NCBI GenBank assembly: GCA_947034885.2
Contig: OX344753.2
Coordinates: 12,462,001 to 12,526,000, forward strand
From: Thuidium tamariscinum
Taxonomy: Eukaryota > Streptophyta > Bryopsida > Hypnales > Thuidiaceae
DNA length: 64,000 nucleotides
Direction: 5' to 3'
In this document: positions 37,205 to 46,957 of the stretch, piece by piece
Position numbering within the stretch: the first letter of the stretch is position 1
Layout of the letters: each line of letters opens with the position of its first letter
Notes under the pieces: generated by a model
What the model saw: the letters and a program-made list of their open reading frames with translations, nothing else
Databases searched by the model: none
What the model was told of the DNA's origin: nothing
Position numbers and translations under genes: made by a program

Positions 37205-37730
37205 TACAATATCCATGTTTGTTCATTTGAATTTTGTCCACTTAGATTCAACATATGGTGCATAGAGTGAAACAAAACCAAACATAGACTCAGTCTTTGA
37301 AGTCACTGTATATATCTCAACTTCATTTTGAAGGATTCCAACAGGCCATTGATTTTTCAGATCCTCTCTTGAACACCTTCAATAGAAGTTCATTGTGGTA
37401 CTTGATACCAGAGTTTAAAACCTCAAAAATTGTTGCCTGACCACCCTCAGCAATCTTTCGACCCAACTTCCAAACAGGCAACCATTCGATGAAAAAATGA
37501 CCCCACTCATGGTGTGTCCATTGTGGGTCGCCCATCAATTCTTCAAAGACTTTCCAATTCTCTTGATTCACTTCTTCTAAGATTTCCTCATTCTCTCGCT
37601 TCACTTCTTCTTCATGGTTGTCGTTGTCTTCTGAAAGTTCGGAAAGGCCAGGCACTTCGCTCCAATGCACCCTTGAATGCTCAATCTCATGCTCCACGTC
37701 TGAAGAAAATTGGTTCTTGCTTTGGATCAT
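37205..37730 (-). pseudogene. Protein kinase N-terminal relic (frameshifted)
   Basis: A minus-strand frame from ATG 37730 has an acidic N-terminus, then WLPVWKLGRKIAEGGQATIF, a kinase glycine-rich loop region, and ELLLKVFKRG with the strand-3 lysine (LKVFK). After that the frame changes: near 37365 the match continues in another frame as EDLKNQWPVGILQNEVEIY, which fits kinases of the form LKVFK..-LQKQWPVGML. A few bases appear to have been lost there. The original frame stops at 37323. The new frame stops near 37210. No catalytic loop (HRD) or DFG follows. This is a host kinase piece, probably an exon-1 duplicate that has decayed. Intron use is an alternative, but I see no fitting splice pair. 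Confidence 0.7.
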
Positions 37731-37733
37731 CTC

Positions 37734-37749
37734 CTCTGCGCGCGCAGAG
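37734..37749. repeat. 16-base perfect palindrome upstream of kinase relic
   Basis: CTCTGCGCGCGCAGAG, a GC-rich perfect palindrome, ends four bases upstream of the relic's ATG on the minus strand. It could be a leftover promoter element or a chance alternation of CG. Confidence 0.8.
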
Positions 37750-38561
37750 AAATACTCAGATTTCTGTTATCTCAAGAAACCGGCACTGCTACAATCTCTA
37801 GGAGCCATCTCAGCCAAGGAAAAAAAACATTCTTCAACGGCAGTGTGGAAACTCGTGGTTTCAGTGTGGAAAATAGGAGCATGGCAAATTAGAGAGTTTT
37901 TTCACACGTCGTATTCTTGTCTACTGATTTTCAATAATGAAAAGATTACTGATTATGCCTGAACCAGAATCCGTGAAGACTTGTGCTGGATCATGCGGTT
38001 TTGGAAAAAGTTTTCGAGTGTCATTTCCTGTTCATTCGTACAATCGTACTATCCAAAATCGTCATTTCACCAATCACCATACGGTGGAAACACCCAAAAC
38101 CGCCCAAATAAAGAATTCAGCATAGTTGGAGGCAGATTTTTCTAAAAATAATATTTTTTCTAGTATTACGGAGTAAAAATCATGAATATTTCAATTAGAA
38201 AAAAAGATTTTTTAAATGTCGTATGTATTTTCTATGATTTTTCAAAGTATAGGCTCCATGGACCACTGGAACTGTTCAATAGATGCCCTTAAATCTAAAC
38301 ACTACTAAAATCAACAGTGAGCCAATTAGATTTTGGTATGTGTTTTTAATATGTGTCAGTGAATTATGTTTTTGCAGTATTGGATGTTTCTCTCTTAGGT
38401 GCACGCTTCTACTTAGTGACATTTGTAGACTAATGGGAAAAACATCATATAGTGGGGCACTCTGTTATATCTTGCTCACACAAATGCACACATGTGCAAT
38501 ATTTTGTGAACTTGCTGACTTAGGTACATAGATCTAGTTGAAGTTATATATTAACCGTAAT

Positions 38562-38862
38562 ATGGCGAATTTTGTTAAAATGGCAATATTCCATTAGTTT
38601 GACGCTTTTTATAGTTCAGACCATGCAATCTAAAATCTAAATCAGCCCTAGATTTTTGAAATCTATGTGTTGTAGATATTTGAAATCCATTTCTATCCAA
38701 GATGATTTAAGTCTTAAATCTAAATTTGTCATAAATTTTGGAAATCTATACAAGCTCTAGATGTTTGAAAATCTGTATTGGTCCTAATGTCAGTTTTCAA
38801 TTCAGACCATGTGGTCTGAAAATTGGCATTTGGAATACCACCATTTTAACAAAATTCTCCAT
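38562..38862. mobile_element. 301-bp MITE with TAAT target duplication
   Basis: Ends ATGGCGAATTTTGTTAAAAT and ATTTTAACAAAATTCTCCAT form an inverted repeat of about 29 bases with few mismatches (continuing into TATTCCA/TGGAATA). TAAT flanks both sides (38558-38561 and 38863-38866). The interior also has a second pair of related motifs (TTCAGACCATG near both ends). No coding capacity. Superfamily is uncertain: TAAT, or TAA as in PIF/Harbinger, would both fit. Confidence 0.75.
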
Positions 38863-39314
38863 TAATGTAAATAACAACTGTGGTAGGAGCTGATGTTTGT
38901 GGAAGGATTCGAGGTAGTTTTAAATAAGCTCAGAGTTTGGACGTCCATAGCAGGATTTGCAGCGACATGACTTTGATTAAATCTTCCATTTTTACTCCTG
39001 TTTTAGTACCAAGCAGACCCAATAAGACCTGTTGTGAGTTTCAGATCGAGTTTCAACTTCAACGTTCTTCACCGCTTCTGGTGATCTGAAATTTCATTGG
39101 TTCTATCTGCAAATTATTTGTCAGAATATAGTCACTGGATTGATCATTTTAAAACCATCAATCCTTGGTTCTTCCGCTGTACTGTAGACAGTAGACACGA
39201 GAAAACATTTTCGATTCTACATAATCCGAGTCACTGGAAAGCAAACCTTTGAGAAAGTTAGTTCAGGAACGTGATTTCCATTCATCAGCTGAATCATTAG
39301 TCTGTTACTTCTAG

Positions 39315-39816
39315 TTGCGTCAAGCAGACAGATCACTCGGCTTTCTCGTAACGGAGAAGATTTCCGGCAGCCGCAAGAGCTGCCAATGAAGCTAGAGGAT
39401 GCGAACCATGAGATGTTGCCATATCTCTGTCGAACTTGGGATAGTCACTGTTTCATTTGCAGGTAAGAAGATGAGTCACTAATTAATGTTTCGGCTGGGG
39501 TGGAAAGAGTTCGCAAAGTCAATATAAATAATTGCAGTCTCTTATTCAAAAGTGTCCCTTTGAGATTGTGGATAAGCCAAGGAAGCCCATCTATTGTTTG
39601 GATGGATATGATATATATGTGCATGCACATCTTAGTTTGCTCTACAAATTATGTTGAAAGTCATTCACTGGGGGTTTGTCATCACTGGAGGTTCCTTCTT
39701 CTCATACTGAAAATTTTTAGGAATTCCAGGAGCTTGACACTGTGTTGGCTGTGAAAAATCATCAGTTCGCCAACTTGACTGATCGTGGCTTCAACGTTGC
39801 AAGCATTAATTTCTAG
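39315..39816 (+). other. Possible exon remnants of an unrecognised gene
   Basis: Three short open stretches have plausible splice borders: 39315-39462 (ends TTTGCAG/gtaaga), from 39538 (after ATTGCAG, reading SLIQKCPFEIVDKPRKPIYC), and 39721-39816 (after TTTTTAG, reading EFQELDTVLAVKNHQF and ending TAG). Composition is less AT-rich than the surroundings. I do not recognise a protein family and could not confirm a single frame through all three, so this may be a decayed gene, a non-coding transcript or chance. Confidence 0.25.
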
Positions 39817-40842
39817 TACCGGTATTTAAACAAAATGTTAGTACATGCCACTGGGAAGAAATCTGGCTCAATCGGAATCAAAGACCAACACAATGAGGAG
39901 TTCCGGAAATGCCTACAGGGAGTGAATGTTTGGTGGTGCTCATCTGAAGACATTCAAGGAAGAAGCTCAGAGCCCAAGACATGCATTACCGTCATCGTCA
40001 TCGTCATCGCCCATGAACGTAACGTCGATCAACAGTGGGGCTGAATGGTTGTTGTATTTGACAACTTCATTTTCATAGCTATCGTAAACAAGTGCCAATG
40101 AATGGACTCTTGCAATAATCTGACAACTCAACAGGCATATGGAATTTTCCGATGAATACAAAAAAAAATGTCCGGTGAGTATCGATCTGCAACAAGAGGA
40201 CCTCACATTGACCTGTCTGGTGGAGCTAGGGCAATGGCGTTCTCTCATAATAATAGCTACAAACCCATGTGAACTCAAATTGAGAAAGGTTCAAACATTT
40301 TTCACGAAACCTTAATTTTCTTGTTGTCGTGTTACCGTGTACTCGAGGTGCTATGGCATTTCCACATGGCGTATTTGCTTCAGTTTTCGATCAGTAGCGT
40401 GGAATGATTTTTCCGCGGTGGAATCGCGGTTGTGCATCTGCAGGCGCGCTATGACTCTGTTGGGAGGAAGCAGGTGAATCAGATGGAGGTCAGCTAGAGT
40501 AGAGACAGTGGCGATTAACCTCTTGTTTTAACATTGCATATTGGCATCTTCATGATATTAATTTCTACTGTCATATCGAAACAATTCTCTGGCTCATCCT
40601 CTGGATATATAGCAGATTTGAATCGGGCAATGAGCATCACGAAAGGAGAGAATGTGAAGCTGAAGGCAACTACGATGCAAAGCAACCTGGGATCGGAGTC
40701 AGGAATTTCGCATTAACTTTATTTCTTGGTGTGATTGCACTGGCTCTAGATAGCTGTTACAGTAGGAGTTTGAATCCGACACCTTGATCACTACGTACTG
40801 GCTACCTCTCTTCCCATGCCAAACTACGCAAGGTTTTCCCGT

Positions 40843-43305
40843 TTACTGCGAGGTGCAATCTTTCGAGATCCATCCCATGCGCATATTCACCACGTCCGTC
40901 TCAATGTAATGATTCGCCTGATTCACCGACCCAATAATCATTGAGTTCGCCGCCTTCGCCCTCGCCGCCAAGCACAACGCCCCTGCGACAGCCACTAACG
41001 GCCCATACAAGTTCGAGCCCGCCAACTCAAAGTCCACCACCGACACGCCATCCACGCCCCCATAATGAAACGTTACACTCGGCAACACTAGATCCGTCAC
41101 GCCCGTGACATTAAAGCAAAGAAATCTCGCATCCGGCACCACGGGATACGTCACGACGTTCGCCACTGCTTGTTGCAACTCATTATAAACTTCAGGGAAC
41201 AGTCGCGTGATGGGCGTCCCGGAGTCGAACAGCACGCCCCCTGCATCCGCCTTGAACGCCGTCGAGGGAATACTACTCACTGCCACACCGTTTACACTGA
41301 TCCCCCTCATGTTCACGAAGTAGAACGAATCCTGCCCGGCGAAGGTTAGCAGTGGGGTATACACTAAGCCTTGGGCGTTCGTGGGGTCGGAAGTTCCGAA
41401 GAAGAGAGGGGAAGAGAGAGTGGTGGTGGAAGTGTAGGGCACCAGACAGTAGGCGAAGACTTGGAGGTAGCTGTTGAGGGCGAATTGGGAGGGGAGGGAG
41501 TATTTGCCGCGGCCGAAGCCGACTATACCGTCGTAGTTGTCGAAGATGCCCGTGTTGTTGTTCATGCAGCCGATGATGAAGTTGGTCAAGGTGGTGGTGG
41601 AGGTGAGGGTGAGAGTCTCGGACGTGAGAGTGCCGGCGATTCCGGAGCCGTCGGAGTAGTTGTAGCTGATGTGGCAGGTGTTGCCGGTGGCGGAGTCGCA
41701 GGTCGGGGAAGCGTCTTGAAACTGAAATAAATCTCATCACCACACCACAAACACTCGAAAGGTCACTGGTAGGACGTTGGTGTGTTTCATTTTCAGACGT
41801 CATGACGTCTTTGTTGTCTGCCAAAGAGTGATTCCTCCGAATGTTTACTCGCATTGAAAGTAATCAGATTTGGTAACCCAAATTTGGGACTTAAAATCTG
41901 TGGAAACGACACACCTTAAAACTTCCCTTGGCTCAGTATGTAACGTTAAATTGGTGGAGTTCTGTGACTTTGACACTTTCAGGGTGCACATAATGAAACT
42001 CAAATTCTACACCAGTCCTAATTTTCGGTGTCACAATGCAATTTTTGGTGCCCACAGTCCCGCCAGTTGAAGGAAATGGAATGTATGTACTATAATTACT
42101 CAATCTTGACAGAATCCCTTGTTGTTTCCCTCTGGTGGGACGTTGCCTGTTGGACCGACATGCATCACAATGAAGTACACAAGTGTGATCGATTTGCTTA
42201 CATCTGAGCAGGTATCATCGTTGCAAGAGAAATACACGTCGGAGGAGGAGGCTTCAGGGTCGTACAAGGGGTCAGGTTGCTTGAAGTTGGAGCACCCAGC
42301 GCACGCCACACACTGCACCCACACCAAGTCACTGCCCGTGTCCACGAGCCCAGTGAACCTCTGCGGCGGGGTGCCGAAAGAGATCGTCATCACATACTCG
42401 CCAGCAAAGCCGCCTTTGAGCTCTACGGGCGTCTGAAACTCCCCCAGGCGGCGACGTGCGGCCATGATCCGCTGCCGCTCGTCGGACCGATGGCAGCCGG
42501 CGGCCACGCGCTCCGCCACGGACAACAGTGTGCCATTTGCAGGGGCGAGCGGCGAGCTCGGGTGGTCTCGGTGCAGAAGCTCCGCTCGGATCACTTGTGG
42601 CCCCTGCAAATCAAACGTATCGTCGATCTAGTCAGTCAAATAGTTTGGGCACCCAGAATTGTGCAGAGCCGTCGCAAACTTACGCAACTAAATGAGAATC
42701 ACACCCTTTTGAGAAACATGAGCAAATCATCTGTTATACCATTGCAAAATGAAAATTTTGTAAATTACCTTTGGAGAGCAAACATTGCAAACATCTCTAA
42801 TATCAACTCGTACCTCTCTGTGAAAACGGCCTTCAATTCCTCTAGCTAATTGTGTCTGATCGATGGGTCGGATGGCATTGATCGAACTAGCTAGCTAGCA
42901 TCAGATAATTGAAAGTACAAACCACCAATTTCGCTGAATTGGCGGTATTCCACTACTCTGGCAGCTTTCAGTGCGAGTGTCTCCAAACGTTGTACTACGT
43001 ACACCGGTAGAATTTGGCGCTAGAATCACGCCAATTGAAATTAAGATATTGACGATACAATGCAAGATGTCGGAAACTCTCCCACTTCAAGTAGAAACAG
43101 CTGATTAGGGAGTACAAACCTCAAAATGAGTTGCTTCATTTTGCAATCCAGTGAGAAAGCGGCCGGAAGCTTGACAAGTCGCCGCGAACACCACCAGCAG
43201 CGTCCAACAAGTGAGGAATGATCTTGTTGCCATAGTCGTCATCAATGGCCGGAAATGACGGAAACTGTACAAAATCGACAACTGGAGATGGACACTCGGT
43301 TGCAC
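40843..43305 (-). CDS. Nepenthesin-type aspartic protease (A1B family)
   Basis: Three minus-strand exons, all phase 0: 43305-43120, 42603-42202, 41721-40843; up to 488 residues. A signal peptide follows the in-frame Met at 43242 (MTTMATRSFLTCWTLLVVFA then ATCQASG), a better start than 43305. The propeptide-like segment AELLHRDHPSSPL is typical of plant nepenthesins. The two catalytic aspartates lie in DTGSDLVWVQC (about residue 150) and DSGTPITRL (about 362). A cysteine-rich insert (CVACAGC, CNDDTCSD, CDSATGNTC) fits the nepenthesin-type NAP1 region, and FGRG and IIGSVNQ are also present. It should be a secreted or vacuolar endopeptidase. No C-terminal membrane or GPI segment is seen. A TATA box lies just upstream. 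Confidence 0.93.
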
Positions 43306-43350
43306 TTTGCTCCTTAAAGCTAAGACCAGGAATTCTCTATTGCTCTCAGC

Positions 43351-43362
43351 TATATATATATA
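43351..43362 (-). promoter_or_regulatory. TATA box of the aspartic protease gene
   Basis: Read on the minus strand, ATTATATATATATAGC sits about 110 bases upstream of the better start codon (43242) and 46 upstream of the first ATG (43305). If transcription starts about 30 bases downstream, the leader would be short and the ATG at 43305 would fall close to the cap, which favours 43242. Confidence 0.6.
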
Positions 43363-43905
43363 ATGACTGAGGATGAAGTTTCAGTGACGTACGCCTCCAC
43401 TTTGGCATTGCTGATGAATTGCTGCAATTGATCATCCCCGCGCAGCTGACTTGCTGTTCTGCAAATATGGTAAGGACGCGTCGATCGACAACAATCGGTA
43501 AGTCTAGATTCCATCATTCATCGCACAGATAGAACAGGAGTCGAAGTTTCCCTGAATACTTCTCCTGACCATTGGCAGTTGAAGTACCGCACGAACCAGC
43601 TGACAGAGTCAGAATTCTTATCTAGGTGTTCGATCTGCAACTTCTTTGGACTGGGGGCAACAAGTAATTGAAAGTCTGAAACGTCCGTTTCGTAAAGTTG
43701 GTGGTATTTCATGGCTTAAACTGCACGTTTCAGGAGACTCTGCCCTCAACACAAACCCTTAATTACTCTGTCCTCGTTCTTGGATTGCATTAACTAGACC
43801 CTGTGAAACTGTTGCATGCATGCAGGGGCTGCATGTCACTATTTCTGACGCCAGATTTACCGATGCCAAATTTAAGAAATTTGCGGTTATGATCGAGCAA
43901 AGTCC

Positions 43906-44252
43906 ACATTAGAGAAAATCTGGACTCTACAGAGGGTCACTAAGAAGTGCCGGAAGGGACCCTTAGATAACATTTATTTTTGCTTGACAGTGATTTTTCT
44001 TCTATAGTTATTCCTTGTCAGAGCTTTGAGTGGATCAGAGGAGGGCCAGTAAGTACCCTCTTTTGACAAATTGGGAATTAAAAAAAGGAGAAAAACTAAT
44101 AGATGCTTACAATATTTACACAAACTGAAATGCATCTTTCTTAGGGATCGATTCTACCTTTTTCCTAGCTTCATAAGACTCTTTGTATACTCATATAGAG
44201 TGGCTCATCAAAACTTGGCAGCCGTCTAGAGAGTCCAAATTTTCTCTAATGT
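43906..44252. mobile_element. 347-bp MITE
   Basis: ACATTAGAGAAAATCTGGAC at the left faces GTCCAAATTTTCTCTAATGT at the right, an inverted repeat of 20 bases (one mismatch) continuing imperfectly through TCTACAGA/TCTAGAGA. The interior is non-coding. No clear target duplication (left flank GTCC, right flank TATA), so exact ends and class are uncertain. Confidence 0.65.
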
Positions 44253-44669
44253 TATATAAGGGAAAAATACACAATATCACACTTGTCCCTTGCGTTGAAC
44301 TCAAGACTCTCATTTAATTGCATCTGTAGACTTTAATGAATGTGTTCACCAAATGCTTGATTGTAATTTGTTGATGCATTTAAATGACATATACCAAAAT
44401 CTGATTGGCTCACTATTGATTTTAGCAAGGTTTGGATTTGGGTGTACCTACATGATAGTTTCAATGGTCTAGGGAGCCAACACGTTAAAAAATCATAAAA
44501 ATTATACAAGACATTTGAATTTATTTTTTGAATATTCATAATTTTCACTCATTAATACTAAAAAAATATTTTTTTAGAAAAAGTTACCTCCAACCATGCT
44601 GAATTCCTTATTTGGACAATTTTGGATGTTTCCATTATAGTAGAGTCTTGAATTGAATCTTATTATTAC
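44253..44669. other. AT-rich spacer, no gene seen
   Basis: Spacer between the MITE ending at 44252 and the next TTAA element. Nothing recognisable. Confidence 0.4.
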
Positions 44670-44673
44670 TTAA

Positions 44674-46200
44674 CCCCTTAAATTCCTTAAATCCTTAACT
44701 ATGTTTACTCCAAAAACAGTCAAAAATTGTCATTTTCTTAATACCATTACCAATTTTTTTCTTAAAATATTTTTTGACATTTGCAACCGTAGGATCTTGA
44801 GTTAATTGGTTTGTGAACATGTACAAAAAAATTCAAAGTTTTTCACCATGTAGATTGCAAGGTATTTGTGTTTGAATGTTCAAAAATATTTTTTTTCACC
44901 CTATGGAAGATAGAGTAGTTGCTCTTCAAAAGGCAAAAATCATATGAAAAATGGTCCAAAATGGTTGTGCCTCTTAGGATTCTTTGTTGAAGCCAAGTAG
45001 GGTACTTGCCTAAAAAATTTCATTTTGCTTAGAATTGTACAATATATAGGAAAAAACAATAAGTAAAAAGAAATAGCAAATGATTCAAAATACAAAATTG
45101 TTAAAAATTTATCTATGAAATTAAAAAATGTCAATCCCAATAGTTGCAATGTTGTAATAAACTATTTTTAGGGTCATTGCAAGAAAAACCTACCAAAATG
45201 CGTAGCGTTTTGTACAATATTCATTTTTTTCTTTGGAAATACTATATAATTAGTAAATCAATATTTTTTAAAAGTAAGAAATATGTTTGATGCATATAAC
45301 TTTAAAGAGAAGGTACCTTAGGTAGGAAAAGCATAGAAAAAATCTCTAAGTAGGAGAACTAGAAAAATACACAATTTCATGAAAATTATAACTTTCACTA
45401 TAATTTCACATTTTAATTTGTAAAAAATAAGGAAAGTAATTTAAGTTAAATTAAAAATTTTCCATTTGGGAAGACTTTATGGTGAAGATATTTCACCAAA
45501 ATAATGGTATGAAAACCATCTTAATTGTTCAAAAATGCATGCGCAAGGGAGGCCTATTAGCACACATGTAGAGGAAAGAGAATAATGATTTTTAAAATTT
45601 TCTTCGATAGAAACATGCCTACCTAGTGTATGAATAGACTCCAGAAATCTTATCTCTAAATCATTAATTTTAAATACTCTGCAGTACTAAAAAATACGAA
45701 ATCATAAAGTGTGACAAATTAGCTAAATTTAAATTTAAATATAAAATAATTTTTTAAATTTTTTGAAAAATAAGGGTTTTGATTACTATCAAGTTATCCA
45801 TTTCTAATAAAAATTTCAAGTTCAAGAAATTAATGCTTCAAAGTTATAGCACATGACAACTCCATCACTCAAAGTGTGACACCAAATAATATAAGTCTTT
45901 CTTGCATTCACCCTTCATCCTATGACTTTTTTTTGAGAAATATTGAAAATTGAGTAATATAAAGGACTTCAAAGTTTATTTTAGAGAAAAAATCCATAGT
46001 TGCTTGCAAACAAAAGAAACTCATAACTTTGAGTCATTGATCAAAATGAAGTAATTCAAAGCTTTCCAAGCATATATAAATAAAGAAAAATATTTTCAAA
46101 TTATTATTTTAAAAAAGTGATTTTTTTCAATTTTCGTGAAGTGCCCAATTACAAAACAAAGTAATATATTAGGTCATAACTTTTGACTAGTATTTTCAAA
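44674..46200. mobile_element. Family A long subtype, carries a nested family C element
   Basis: Begins TTAA (44670-44673), CCCCTTAAATTCC. It aligns with 32791-33734 through GTAGGATCTTG, ACATGTACAAAAAAATTC and CAATCCCAATAGTTGCAATG, is interrupted by a family C element at 45171-45913, and resumes (GAAAATTGAGT, TCATAACTTTTGACT) to about 46200, where similarity ends without a clear right tip. Confidence 0.6.
45171..45913. mobile_element. Family C element, copy 2, nested in family A
   Basis: 743 bp. Ends GGGTCATTGCAAGAAAAACC and GTCTTTCTTGCATTCACCC match copy 1 (34356) with several changes. Flanks are TTTA (left) and TTCA (right), one mismatch from a 4-base duplication. It splits a family A copy, so family C moved after that copy was in place. 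Confidence 0.65.
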
Positions 46201-46953
46201 TGTCTTGATATGAGAGAAAATTCTAGCCCACGTGTGGGCTTCATGGATGCACGAGAATGTGCAATTACAACAAAAATCAACCCAAATTGGCAATCAGAGA
46301 CTCTATAAGGTAAGCAATTAGTTCGTATGCCCCATTAGATTTCCAATTAAATAAATATTTTTTTAAATCAAATTGTTTAAAAAATTTTTTTTAAACATTT
46401 AAAAAAAAATTCTTATAATTGTTCATTCATTGAAACCAAAACAACCCTCCATAGGGTCCAAATTTTCTATAATGATTTTTAGTAGACATTAAAAATATTC
46501 CTCCCCATATTTTATTAAAATTTGGGCCCAAAATATGTATTTTATCATGCATGATAAAATTTACAAATTCTAAATTCTTATTTGCAATCAAAGGCCCCCT
46601 ATTTGTTTGAAAAGGTACTCGAGGTAAATTACTCAGGCTCAAAATATTGGAGCTTTTATTTTTACTTATACCCCTAGAATAACTTCTTGTGGCCGAGTGA
46701 GGGCCAGTTCACCTTGACCCTTGTCATCATGCCTAATTTCCTCATGTCCCACCTCATTCTACTATGATTTAGCTTAGCCCTAAGTTTCCAAATCACGTTT
46801 TTGAGCACTCTTCACCTCTCTTTCATTTGCATGTTGTCTCCATATTGTCTTATTCATAGTGATGAATAATTTTTTTGCATCAAAGAATTTGACTTATAAT
46901 TCCATTTCAAATGCAATGAGCAAAAATCTCTTCTAAATTCAAAACAATATGTT
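46201..46953. other. AT-rich spacer with a 22-base palindrome
   Basis: No gene. ATTTTATCATGCATGATAAAAT at 46539-46560 is a perfect palindrome (shown in two halves around TGCA). In DNA this AT-rich that could be chance. Confidence 0.4.
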
Positions 46954-46957
46954 TTAA

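Noticed and set aside
38161-38182. TATTACGGAGTAAAAA, similar to a Stowaway end
   Set aside because: No facing second end was found.
39967-40278. 103-codon minus-strand frame with an aspartate run
   Set aside because: The aspartates come from a GATGAC-type simple repeat, and no family or splice context supports it.
41273-41854. 193-codon minus-strand frame rich in His and Arg
   Set aside because: It is a shifted-frame shadow of protease exon 3, whose own frame has catalytic motifs and clean splice sites.
42277-42849. 190-codon plus-strand frame
   Set aside because: Antisense shadow of protease exon 2 and its intron.
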